Assembly (NCBI RefSeq): GCF_007859955.1
Contig: NZ_SJPR01000002.1
Coordinates: forward strand, 296,353-360,352
Origin: Botrimarina colliarenosi
GTDB taxonomy: Bacteria; Planctomycetota; Planctomycetia; Pirellulales; Lacipirellulaceae
DNA: 64,000 bases
Direction of reading: 5' to 3'
A program made the translations under genes and the position numbers. The notes beneath the pieces were generated by a model. It was not told where the DNA came from, did no database searches, and saw only the letters and a list, made by a program, of their open reading frames with translations. Position 1 is the first letter of the stretch; each line of letters opens with the position of its first letter. Shown here piece by piece: positions 17,966 through 25,422 of the stretch.

Positions 17966-18301
17966 ATGGTCATCGCTTCCGGCTACGCGTTCGCGTCGCT
18001 CGGCCCGTTCATCAGCGGGATCGCATTGGTGGCGATGCTCGTCTTCGCGTTGGCAGGTCTTGCCGTTTTGCTGTATTTGGCCGACTTGCCCGGGCGCATC
18101 GCTGCCGGCCGAGGGCATCCGCAGGCGGCGGCGGTGCGGGTGGCCGGCTGGCTTGGCTTACCGACCGGAGTCCTGTGGGTGCTGGCGATGGTTTGGGCCT
18201 ACGCCGGATCGACGGCCAGAGGAGACTCGAACCGGCAACTCAACGAGCTCGAGGCCGCAGTAACCCGCCTCGAGAACTCTCACGCAGGAGGCCGCGCATG
18301 A
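17966..18301 (+). CDS. DUF3302 inner-membrane protein (YiaW-like)
   Basis: A 111-aa protein with two predicted membrane helices (about residues 12-38 and 62-80) separated by the family signature LADLPGRIAAGRGHPQAAAV-RVAGWL, which matches E. coli YiaW (LHDIPHEIAKKRNHPHQDAI-HVAGWV, from memory). The C-terminus is a short coiled-coil-like segment (QLNELEAAVTRLE). The start is either ATG 17966 or GTG 17960, with no clear Shine-Dalgarno for either. Its stop overlaps the ATG of the next gene. As in E. coli (yiaW-yiaV), it is paired with an HlyD-type fusion protein, so the two probably form one membrane complex of unknown substrate. Confidence 0.8.
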   Translation: MVIASGYAFASLGPFISGIALVAMLVFALAGLAVLLYLADLPGRIAAGRGHPQAAAVRVAGWLGLPTGVLWVLAMVWAYAGSTARGDSNRQLNELEAAVTRLENSHAGGRA

Positions 18302-18477
18302 TCCCGGCAATCTTGACCTGTGTGTTCGTCGCTTGGCTCTACCGGTCCCTCAATCCAACAGAATCCTCGGCGGTGAACCCGGCAACGGCGGACTCCTGCA
18401 ACCAACGACTCGCCCAGCTGACCGAGCGCGTCAACGCGATCGCCTCGTCGGAACAAAGAAGGGGGCGATCGTCATGA
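18298..18477 (+). CDS. small single-helix membrane protein
   Basis: A 59-aa product beginning MIPAILTCVFVAWLYRSLNP: one short N-terminal membrane helix, then a polar part with a likely short helix (SCNQRLAQLTERVNAIAS). The start is well supported: AGGAGG lies 7 nt before the ATG, which overlaps the DUF3302 stop as ATGA. Its stop in turn overlaps the HlyD start. Three genes thus form a tightly coupled operon with this small protein in the middle. No family is recognised. It may be an accessory subunit of the DUF3302/HlyD complex. Confidence 0.65.
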   Translation: MIPAILTCVFVAWLYRSLNPTESSAVNPATADSCNQRLAQLTERVNAIASSEQRRGRSS

Positions 18478-19601
18478 TGTGGATCCTTGCGGGACTTTAC
18501 TGTCTCGCTATCTGGCTCGTCTTTGCAAAGTGGCGACTGCTCCGGCTGTCGCTGCCGCTCGCGATTGTCCTTGGCTCGGTCGGTCCGGCCTTGATTGTCG
18601 CGCTGCTGTTCTGCGCCCAGTACTACCACCCCTTTACGTCCCAGGCGATTGTCCTGCAGAAGACGGTTCCCATCGTGCCGCAGGTGCAGCAACGGGTCCG
18701 CGTCACCAAGATCGTCGCCGCTCCCAACGAACCCCTGAAGGCGGGCGACACGCTCTTCGAGCTCGATCGCGCTCCGCTCGAGAACGCGGTCGAGCGGCTC
18801 TCGGCCGCCGTGGCCGAGGCCGAGCAGGCGGTGAAGGTCGCCGAGTCGTCGATCGACACGGCCGACGCGGCGGTCACCCGCGCCAAAGCGGACCTCGCCT
18901 TTATGGTGAAAGAGCGCGACCGAGACTCCAAGCTGGTGGAGTCTCAGACCATCACTCAGGAGGAGTACGACCTCACCCTGACACGCTATCAACAGGCGTC
19001 GACAGCTCTCGACCAAGCGAACGCCGCACAACGTCAGGCGGTGCTGGGCGTGGAGCTCTCAAAAGCGAAGCTAGCCCAAAGCCGGTCGGCATTGAAGGAC
19101 GCCGATTACGACCTGAAACAAGCTGTTGTCGTCGCTCCCGCTGACGGATTCGTCACCAATGTCCAGCTGCTGCCAGGGACCATGGTGGGGGGCGTCGGCG
19201 GGGGGTCCGTCATGACCTTTATTAAGCACTCGGAAGACGACGAGGCAGGGATCGTCGTCGCGATGCTCGATCAAAAGAACTTCTTACTCGTCGAGCCGGG
19301 CCAGTACGCCGAGGTTGCTCTCAAGCTCTATCCGGGCCGAATCCTGACCGGCAGGGTGATCGGCGTCATCGACGTCTCCGGGTCGGGACAGTTGCTTGCA
19401 ACCGGCCAACTTCCCGACGACATCGCCACGGGCCCGCCGACGCGCTTCGCCGCGAAAATCCAGCTCGACGAGGCCGCCTCGCTGCGGCTCCCCGGGGGTG
19501 CGAGGGGCTGCGCCGCCGTCTATACGCAGCATGTCCAGGTGGCCGGGATCCCCGTGATGTTCGTCACTCGAGCGCAGAGCTGGTTGAATTACCTGTGGTG
19601 A
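18474..19601 (+). CDS. HlyD-family membrane fusion protein (YiaV-like)
   Basis: A 375-aa protein with two N-terminal membrane helices (WILAGLYCLAIWLVFAKW and PLAIVLGSVGPALIVALLF) and then a classic adaptor: a first half-lipoyl motif (VRVTKIVAAPNEPLKAGDTLF), a long coiled coil (about residues 95-205, Ala/Glu-rich), a second half-lipoyl motif (VVVAPADGFVTNVQLLPGTM) and a beta-barrel. The start ATG at 18474 overlaps the small gene's stop, with AAGGGGG about 9 nt upstream. The double-helix N-terminus and the DUF3302 partner match E. coli YiaV/YiaW. Export partner and substrate are unknown; no outer-membrane channel gene is nearby. Confidence 0.85.
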   Translation: MMWILAGLYCLAIWLVFAKWRLLRLSLPLAIVLGSVGPALIVALLFCAQYYHPFTSQAIVLQKTVPIVPQVQQRVRVTKIVAAPNEPLKAGDTLFELDRAPLENAVERLSAAVAEAEQAVKVAESSIDTADAAVTRAKADLAFMVKERDRDSKLVESQTITQEEYDLTLTRYQQASTALDQANAAQRQAVLGVELSKAKLAQSRSALKDADYDLKQAVVVAPADGFVTNVQLLPGTMVGGVGGGSVMTFIKHSEDDEAGIVVAMLDQKNFLLVEPGQYAEVALKLYPGRILTGRVIGVIDVSGSGQLLATGQLPDDIATGPPTRFAAKIQLDEAASLRLPGGARGCAAVYTQHVQVAGIPVMFVTRAQSWLNYLW

Positions 19602-19791
19602 CCATATGGCGGCGCGATGCTCGCTACCGGCGGACTTTCGGATCGATAATGGGTAGGCGCCCTCCTGCACAAGAAGATAGGCTTGTCTGCTTGCCTCTCG
19701 GGAGGTGGTCGAACAGGGCAAGGGCCCAGGGCTCGCTTGCCTTCGTTCGTATCGACTCCATAGAACCGTTATTAGCAAGCTAGTTCCAGCG

Positions 19792-20280
19792 ATGCTCGTT
19801 TCTCAGACCGCCGAGTACGCCCTCCGAGCCGTCGTTTGGCTGGCTCAGAATCCGGGAGCGCCTCAGACTTCGCAACAACTCACCGACGGCACACGCGTGT
19901 CGGCGAGCTATTTGCCGAAGGTGCTGCAACCTCTGGGGCGGGCCGGTATTATCGATAGCCAACGCGGCATCAACGGCGGTTACTCGCTCGCCCGCGATCC
20001 CGAAGGGCTTTCGGTCCTCGAGATCATCAACTGCGTCGACCCCATCCAGCGCATCACAAGCTGTCCGCTGAACCTGCAGACCCATGCGGCCGGTTTGTGC
20101 CCGTTGCACCGACTCCTCGACGACGCGATGGCCGACGTCGAACAGCGATACGGCGCCATGATGATCGGCGAACTCCTGCGCCGGGATACCGGTCTCAAAC
20201 CGTTGTGCGAATCGACGCCTGCCGTCCTCTCGATCGCACCGCTCGCGTCGAATTCGAGCGAAGCAAAGCAACCGAGATGA
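19792..20280 (+). CDS. Rrf2-family transcriptional regulator
   Basis: A 162-aa winged-helix regulator. The start ATG at 19792 gives the family N-terminus MLVSQTAEYALRAVVWLAQ. A helix-turn-helix (residues about 25-50, VSASYLPKVLQPL) and the wing GINGGYSLARDPEGLSVLEI follow. Three cysteines, C81, C91 and C103, lie where IscR and NsrR bind an Fe-S cluster (C91 and C103 with CPLHR fit best), so it may sense iron-sulfur status, NO or redox state. It lies 190 bp after the HlyD gene, so it may be separately transcribed; its targets are unknown. Confidence 0.85.
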   Translation: MLVSQTAEYALRAVVWLAQNPGAPQTSQQLTDGTRVSASYLPKVLQPLGRAGIIDSQRGINGGYSLARDPEGLSVLEIINCVDPIQRITSCPLNLQTHAAGLCPLHRLLDDAMADVEQRYGAMMIGELLRRDTGLKPLCESTPAVLSIAPLASNSSEAKQPR

Positions 20281-20323
20281 CCGGTCGGACTCGGATGCGG
20301 TAAGAGGTCGCGTCCGCCTCGCG

Positions 20324-21355
20324 TTAGTTCTTGTGGCGAGGGCCACGAATCACGGGTTTGATTTCACTCGGCGCCGGCCCCGTGGTGTCACCAACATCGA
20401 GCCACGCCTCGTAAGTGCGGTCGTCACGGTTGCGGGGGTCTTTCGCCGCCGCCACTGCGAGTTGGAAAGCGGTCCGTCCTAGCGACCGGGAATCTTGCCG
20501 GACCGCCGTCATCCGTGGCCAGACCGTCGAAGTCTGGTCGTCGTCATCGAATCCGACCAGCGACAGGTCGCTTCCGAGGCGGAGCCCGAGGTCGTGGCAC
20601 TCGATCATGGCGCCGACCGCAACGAGCGGGTCCGCAATGAAGACCGCGGTAGGTCGATCGGACGCGCTAACCAAATTGCGGAGCAGTTGCCGGCCGTCGG
20701 CGCGGTGCGGCGGCAACCGCTTGACGAGTCGGTCGTCGAGGAGGCCGTGGGTGCTGAGCACCTCGCGGTAAGCGCGGAGGCGGTCGAGGTGATCGCCGTC
20801 ATCTCGTTCGCAAGAGGCGAAGGCGATCCTCGTGTGACCGAGCGCGATGAGGTGCTCCATCGCCTCGCGACTCGCGGGGGTCGAATCGGCGTAGACGAAG
20901 CGTAGGGCGGGGCATTCGAAGTGATCGCCGAGGACCACCACGGGCACGCCTTCCTCGGCCATGCGGAGCAACTCGGGGCGCTGTTCGGCGGTGTTCCTTG
21001 CGATCAACGCGGCGACCCCCTTGCGGTCGCAGAATTGCTGCAACGACTCGCCGCCCGCGCGGTCGCGTCCGAGGTCGAGCAAGCAGAGGTCGAACTCGGT
21101 CTCGCTCATGGCCTCGGCCATGCCATCGAGGCACGCCGCGTCGTACGGGCCGGCGAGGCTCCAGCGACCGGTGTAGACCAAACCGATGGTCTGGTTCCGA
21201 GTACGCCGCACCGCCGGTCGGTACGCGCAATCGTCAACCGCCTTGAGGACATTGCGGCGAAGCGTCGGGTCGACGTTGTCGGCGCCGTTCATAACCCGCG
21301 AGACGGTAGCAATCGAAACGCCGGCGGTTTTCGCCACTTCGCGGATAGAAGCCAT
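20324..21355 (-). CDS. LacI-family transcriptional regulator
   Basis: A 343-aa repressor. Residues 1-48 form the LacI helix-turn-helix and hinge (MASIREVAKTAGVSIATVSR, NGADNVDPTLRRNVLKAV); residues 60-330 form a periplasmic-binding-protein-like sensor domain (GLVYTGRW, LIALGHTRIAFASCERDDGD, LVGFDDDDQTSTVWPRMTAV). It is divergent from the long + strand glucan-use cluster and is the obvious candidate regulator, with a sugar as ligand. Two near-identical 12-bp sites in inverted orientation flank the shared intergenic region (see operator entries). The gene converges with rrf2, 43 bp apart. Confidence 0.95.
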   Translation of the reverse strand: MASIREVAKTAGVSIATVSRVMNGADNVDPTLRRNVLKAVDDCAYRPAVRRTRNQTIGLVYTGRWSLAGPYDAACLDGMAEAMSETEFDLCLLDLGRDRAGGESLQQFCDRKGVAALIARNTAEQRPELLRMAEEGVPVVVLGDHFECPALRFVYADSTPASREAMEHLIALGHTRIAFASCERDDGDHLDRLRAYREVLSTHGLLDDRLVKRLPPHRADGRQLLRNLVSASDRPTAVFIADPLVAVGAMIECHDLGLRLGSDLSLVGFDDDDQTSTVWPRMTAVRQDSRSLGRTAFQLAVAAAKDPRNRDDRTYEAWLDVGDTTGPAPSEIKPVIRGPRHKN

Positions 21356-21374
21356 TGAGAGATCCTGCGCCGTG

Positions 21375-21386
21375 TAACTGTTTCTC
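21375..21386 (+). promoter_or_regulatory. candidate LacI-family operator, site 1
   Basis: TAACTGTTTCTC lies 20 bp upstream of the lacI-type start. It repeats, with one mismatch and in the opposite orientation, at 21533-21544. The AACTGTT core is a near-palindrome. Pairing and position suggest autoregulation plus control of the divergent cluster; the assignment is inference. Confidence 0.4.
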
Positions 21387-21503
21387 TTATCATGCCCCGG
21401 CGGCGGGGGATGTCAAGTAAGATCGGCCAAGTAGATTGCGGCGATTTCTCCATCAACCGCGCGTTCAAGCAGCAAGCAAATCCCGCAAATCAATACAATC
21501 GGC

Positions 21504-21531
21504 TTGACAGGCGGTCGGCTCCGATTAACAT
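21504..21531 (+). promoter_or_regulatory. sigma70-like promoter for the PEP-CTERM/glucan cluster
   Basis: TTGACA at 21504-21509, a 16-bp spacer, then TAACAT at 21526-21531 (4 of 6 to TATAAT). It reads toward the first PEP-CTERM gene and is overlapped downstream by candidate operator site 2, as expected for repression. Confidence 0.45.
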
Positions 21532-21532
21532 C

Positions 21533-21544
21533 GAGTAACAGTTA
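21533..21544 (-). promoter_or_regulatory. candidate LacI-family operator, site 2
   Basis: The + strand reads GAGTAACAGTTA; on the minus strand this is TAACTGTTACTC, matching site 1 (21375-21386) at 11 of 12 positions. It lies right after the candidate -10 box, near the expected transcription start. Confidence 0.4.
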
Positions 21545-21761
21545 TCGGTGCGTTCACGGGCTCGCCCGCCGACCGCTTCGGAGCTCGCCGGCTGTCGTGG
21601 CGGCCCTACTGTCTATTCAGCTGCTCTCATCACACGGCTTTTTCTCGACGATTCTCTCGACGATTTATCTATTCCTGGCGGTTCCTGGCGGCGACGGGCT
21701 GAATTGGCGACGGGCTGAATCCTCGCCCCCTGCGCTCGCTCTCTTCGACGGAGGTGATCTT

Positions 21762-22472
21762 GTGATTCGCACCCTGGTAGCTCTGACCTTGTTTGCCGCT
21801 GCGCCGTGGGCGCAGGGCGCGACCGTCACGGTCGCCGACTCAACCGGCCCCTGGCAGGGCTACATGAACGTCTCCGAGCTGCCCGAGAACGGCGGTGGAT
21901 TCGTGTTCGGAAACTCGTGGGGCGTCCCTGACCTCGTGGCGAACTTCGACGACGGCGCCGGCACGCTGGCTCTCTCGCCCAACACGATCGGCGACGTTAA
22001 CGAGTTCTGGTACCAGAACACCACCGGCACGGCGGCCGATCCGACCAATCCCGGCGGCCCGGGCCAACGCGGGAACAAGGTCATGGAAGCGAACCTGTAC
22101 ATTGAGGTCGGCGACGACTCGCTGGCTGGACAGACCGTAACGTTCGAGGGGACCGTCCTCTCCAACACCTACACCGCTGCCCACAGCGCGTCGATCTTCA
22201 TCCGTGACTTCGCCCCGGACTACAGCAGTTCGAACGACATCTTCGTGCCGGTGTCTCCCGGGCCGTTCAGCGTTAGCCTCGTGACCGATCCCGGCCTCGG
22301 GCGGCACGTGCAGTATGGCTTCCAGAGCAAAGGCGAGAATGTCTGGGTTACCGACACCGCGCCGTTCGGCAGCGTCGTCATCGGCACCGTCGGCGTCGTT
22401 CCCGAGCCAACGACAGCCGCGATTGTCGGCATGCTGGGCCTCGCTGGCTTTGCCACGAAGCGGCGTCGCTGA
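21762..22472 (+). CDS. PEP-CTERM protein
   Basis: A 236-aa exported protein. The GTG at 21762 is chosen because GGAGGTGA lies just upstream and a signal peptide follows directly (IRTLVALTLFAAAPWAQGA). The upstream part of the open frame covers the promoter. The body is beta-rich (residues 25-200), with a FWYQNTTGTAADP stretch and the C-terminal VVPEPTTAAIVGMLGLAGF signal plus KRRR tail. No carbohydrate-binding family is recognised with confidence. First gene of the LacI-linked cluster. Confidence 0.8.
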   Translation: MIRTLVALTLFAAAPWAQGATVTVADSTGPWQGYMNVSELPENGGGFVFGNSWGVPDLVANFDDGAGTLALSPNTIGDVNEFWYQNTTGTAADPTNPGGPGQRGNKVMEANLYIEVGDDSLAGQTVTFEGTVLSNTYTAAHSASIFIRDFAPDYSSSNDIFVPVSPGPFSVSLVTDPGLGRHVQYGFQSKGENVWVTDTAPFGSVVIGTVGVVPEPTTAAIVGMLGLAGFATKRRR

Positions 22473-22488
22473 TTGATACTCGGGGTTT

Positions 22489-22512
22489 CGCCGGGCCGGG
22501 TGGGGCCCGGCG
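22489..22512. terminator. GC hairpin after the first PEP-CTERM gene
   Basis: Perfect 9-bp stem CGCCGGGCC / GGCCCGGCG with a 6-nt loop, 17 bp after the stop. No T-tract follows, so it may be an mRNA-stabilising or attenuating hairpin rather than a full terminator. Confidence 0.4.
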
Positions 22513-22575
22513 AGACCTCCCTATTCTCATCCCCTTGTCACAACGTCTCCACTTGAGCAACTAGGAACGATCGCA

Positions 22576-23730
22576 ATGGCCATTAAACGCACCTTGCAAC
22601 GGCTACTTACGTTGGCGTGCGCCGTTTCCCCCGGCCTGGCTCTTGGGGCCGAGGCGTACCCCGTCTTCACCGACCCCAACTCCGATGGGCTGGGATTCGG
22701 CGTAACCGACGCCTTCGTCTACGGCGGCTACGGCATCGACGTGGGAGGACCGTTTGCGGTCTACAACCAAAACTTTAGCGGCCCTTGCTGCCACGGCGGT
22801 GGGATCTCGGTGCCCGTCTCGAACGGCGAGAACGAAATCAATATGTCATTGGACGGACCGACCAACGGCGACCTAAACGAAGACATCCCCAACACAACGC
22901 CGGCCAACAGCATCTTCTCGACGATCGGCAACCCCAGCGGCAAACTCGAGAACGGCAACGTCCTCCGCTTCTCCGCCTGGTTTAAGTCGGACCCTTTGAA
23001 CCCCATCGTCGTCGACCCGCAGATCCAGCCGGTCCTCAAGTTTGAGATCTGGAAGGAAGCCCTCAGCACCAACGCCGATACGAATGGCGGGCAGATCCAA
23101 CCCACCTACGGCGACAAGATCTTCGACCAAGAACAGCACGGCGGCGCTCTGCAGATCCCCGTGGTCGATCGAGCCCAGTGGATTGATTTCAACGGGGATG
23201 GACAGGTGATCGACGGCGCCGCCGCTGGCGATGGCCGGGTCTCGCAGCTCAGCACCGAGGAGTGGACCCTCGTCGAGACGACCTACACGATCAACGACTT
23301 CGACTGGATCGGTATCGGCGATGATATCTACACCGTCGAGGACGTCGAAGAGGTCCGCGCGGTGATGTTCCTAGGCGACTTTGCCGGAAATGACCTGACG
23401 GGCGATGGCGACGGCGGAAACCTTCTGGTCGACAACCTCTTGGTTGAAGTCTTCCGCAACGCGGCGTCGGTAACAGCGAACCTGAACCCCGTGCCGGATA
23501 ACGAGACTCTTGTGGGGGACTACAATTCCGACGGCTTCGTCAACGCAGCCGACTACACCACATGGCGCGATGGCGACTCGCCCGACAGCAGCCAAGCGGG
23601 CTATGACGCGTGGGCTGCTAACTATGGCGCCAGCGCCGCGACGTCGCTCGCGGTGCCCGAACCGGTGGCCGCTTCGATGGCGGCCCTGGGGCTGGCGGTT
23701 GTCGCCGGTCGGCGTCGGTCGAATCGGTAG
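22576..23730 (+). CDS. PEP-CTERM protein with dockerin-like repeat
   Basis: A 384-aa exported protein with a signal peptide ending ALGAEAY. Residues 25-300 form a beta-sandwich-like domain with SGKLENGNVLRFSAWFKSDP and a Cys pair in SGPCCHGG. Near residue 315 is the dockerin-like loop GDYNSDGFVNAADYTTWRDG, followed by YDAWAANYG. The C-terminus has VPEPVAASMAALGLAVVAG then RRRSNR. An internal FNGDGQVIDGAAAGDGRV stretch may bind calcium. The ligand is unknown; cluster context suggests glucan-linked surface display. A strong hairpin follows. Confidence 0.8.
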   Translation: MAIKRTLQRLLTLACAVSPGLALGAEAYPVFTDPNSDGLGFGVTDAFVYGGYGIDVGGPFAVYNQNFSGPCCHGGGISVPVSNGENEINMSLDGPTNGDLNEDIPNTTPANSIFSTIGNPSGKLENGNVLRFSAWFKSDPLNPIVVDPQIQPVLKFEIWKEALSTNADTNGGQIQPTYGDKIFDQEQHGGALQIPVVDRAQWIDFNGDGQVIDGAAAGDGRVSQLSTEEWTLVETTYTINDFDWIGIGDDIYTVEDVEEVRAVMFLGDFAGNDLTGDGDGGNLLVDNLLVEVFRNAASVTANLNPVPDNETLVGDYNSDGFVNAADYTTWRDGDSPDSSQAGYDAWAANYGASAATSLAVPEPVAASMAALGLAVVAGRRRSNR

Positions 23731-23740
23731 CGGGGTGGGA

Positions 23741-23783
23741 GCGGGCGGCGCCCCCCGTCTTGGCGCCGCCCGCTTGCTTTTTT
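23741..23783 (+). terminator. rho-independent terminator between PEP-CTERM and DUF1559 genes
   Basis: Perfect 12-bp stem GCGGGCGGCGCC / GGCGCCGCCCGC (23741-23752, 23762-23773), then TTGC and six T residues. It lies 10 bp after the PEP-CTERM stop and 27 bp before the DUF1559 start, so it may lower rather than fully stop downstream expression. Confidence 0.7.
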
Positions 23784-23810
23784 CATTTCCTCTTCTCCCA
23801 GCGCAATCCC

Positions 23811-24905
23811 ATGCCTTTACCGCGAAGCAATCGCCGAACTGGCTTCACCTTGGTCGAGCTCTTGGTGGTGATCGCCATTATTGGCATCTTGGTCGCGTTG
23901 CTCCTGCCCGCGGTTCAGGCCGCCCGCGAAGCGGCTCGCCGCGCTGCTTGCACCAACGGGATGAAGAACCTCGCGCTAGCGGTGCTCAATCACCACGACG
24001 TGAACGGGCACTTCCCGATCAGCGGTGGTTATTTCGACCCCGGCGCCGAGGAGCCTAACGTCACCGCCGCAGTGGCGGCAGGAAATCCGATGAACGGCGC
24101 CGGCTGGATTGTGCGTTTACTCCCGCAGATCGAAGAGCAATCGCTCTATGATCGGTTCCAAGCGGGCGGCGCATTCGAGGGCCAGTTCCGCAGCGCCATC
24201 TGTCGATCGCCTCGGCCCAATTTCGGTATGGGCTCGATGGTAAATGGTATTTCGGTTCCTGAACTCGCTCAGACGCGGCTGGCGATCCTGTCCTGCCCCA
24301 GCGATGATTACACGAAGCAACTGAGCAGCACTCAATGGCAGTGGCAGGGGTGTGATGTCGCCACCACCAACTACAAGGGCGTTCTCGGGGACACTTGGGC
24401 TAACCAAAGCGCCGGGAGCGTCTTCAATAACGACGGATCTCAATTCCCTAGCGGGATGCACACTCGCAACCGCCTTGGCGTTTCGGTCAGTCCGGCCGCG
24501 CTGACGCCGGACGATCGCGACTGCCATCGTGGCACGCGCTGCAACGGCATTTTTTACCGGGACACCTGGGTCAAACCGGTGACTCTAGCAAAGGTCACCG
24601 ACGGCACGTCGAAGACCGTCTTAATTGGCGAAGACCTGCCCGAATACAACGACCACTCGGCTGCGTACTATTCCAATGGCGATTGGTCGTCATGCAACAC
24701 GCCGCTCAACTACGGGTTGACCCGCGCGGATGTCGAGACCTTCCGGGCCGACTTTTGGGACGCCCAGGGATTCCGCAGCCGCCACCCAGGCGGCGCTCAG
24801 TTTGCTCGTGTCGATGGGTCCGTCGCGTTCGTGTCCGACTCCGTTGACAACGATTACTACCGGACGAGTTGCACACGCGACGGCGGCGAAGCGGTTTCTC
24901 CGTAG
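23811..24905 (+). CDS. DUF1559 prepilin-like protein
   Basis: A 364-aa protein. The ATG at 23811 gives a short basic leader MPLPRSNRRTG before FTLVELLVVIAIIGILVA, the pilin-like helix with the prepilin peptidase site at G/F. The C-terminal half has KVTDGTSKTVLIGEDLPEY and SRHPGGAQFARVDGSVAFV. Four Cys lie in the middle (for example CHRGTRCNG), a common feature of secreted DUF1559 members. It follows the dockerin PEP-CTERM gene and a strong hairpin, and precedes a lipoprotein gene by 28 bp. Confidence 0.9.
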   Translation: MPLPRSNRRTGFTLVELLVVIAIIGILVALLLPAVQAAREAARRAACTNGMKNLALAVLNHHDVNGHFPISGGYFDPGAEEPNVTAAVAAGNPMNGAGWIVRLLPQIEEQSLYDRFQAGGAFEGQFRSAICRSPRPNFGMGSMVNGISVPELAQTRLAILSCPSDDYTKQLSSTQWQWQGCDVATTNYKGVLGDTWANQSAGSVFNNDGSQFPSGMHTRNRLGVSVSPAALTPDDRDCHRGTRCNGIFYRDTWVKPVTLAKVTDGTSKTVLIGEDLPEYNDHSAAYYSNGDWSSCNTPLNYGLTRADVETFRADFWDAQGFRSRHPGGAQFARVDGSVAFVSDSVDNDYYRTSCTRDGGEAVSP

Positions 24906-24933
24906 GCAACATAGGTCAGCTAGGATCATAAAA

Positions 24934-25422
24934 ATGAAGCGTCTCTCAGTTGCCGATGGAGTCATTCTTTCGGTTCGAGGGTTTCACACCACTTGGCGAC
25001 TGCTCACGCTCGGGGTGACGATCGTCGCCGCGACCGGGTGTGGAGGCTCCGCCGCCAAGTTAAGTGGAACGGTGTCGCTAGACGGTGAGACGATCCAAGC
25101 GCAAGACGGCTTCCGTGGCACCGTCATGTTTGAACCGACCTCGGACGGCGGCGCCCCTGCCACTGGGGTTGTCGACGAGAGCGGCCACTACGAGGCGATG
25201 ACAGGAGCTGAACGGGGGCTTATGCCCGGCGATTACGCGGTGGCGGTGAGCATCGTCAAAGTCACCCCTCCCCGTAGCGAAGGAGAGATGCCATCAGCGC
25301 AGCGCATCTCGCCGATGTCTTACAGCAGCTCACGCACTTCGGGCCTTTCGGTGTCGGTGCGAGCTGGTTCGAACAATTACGACATCGCAATTGATACCGA
25401 ACAAGGGAAGAACGAAGGGTGA
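24934..25422 (+). CDS. lipoprotein, carboxypeptidase-regulatory-like
   Basis: A 162-aa lipoprotein. The ATG at 24934 gives a basic N-region, a hydrophobic stretch and the lipobox VAATGC with the lipidated Cys at about residue 35. The rest resembles the small transthyretin-like proteins that follow DUF1559 genes in planctomycetes: KLSGTVSLDGETI, then GTVMFEPTSDGG, GVVDESGHYEA and LMPGDYAVAVS. These have no proven function. Its TGA overlaps the GTG start of GH16 by 4 bp (GTGA), tying it to the glycosidase genes. Confidence 0.8.
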   Translation: MKRLSVADGVILSVRGFHTTWRLLTLGVTIVAATGCGGSAAKLSGTVSLDGETIQAQDGFRGTVMFEPTSDGGAPATGVVDESGHYEAMTGAERGLMPGDYAVAVSIVKVTPPRSEGEMPSAQRISPMSYSSSRTSGLSVSVRAGSNNYDIAIDTEQGKNEG

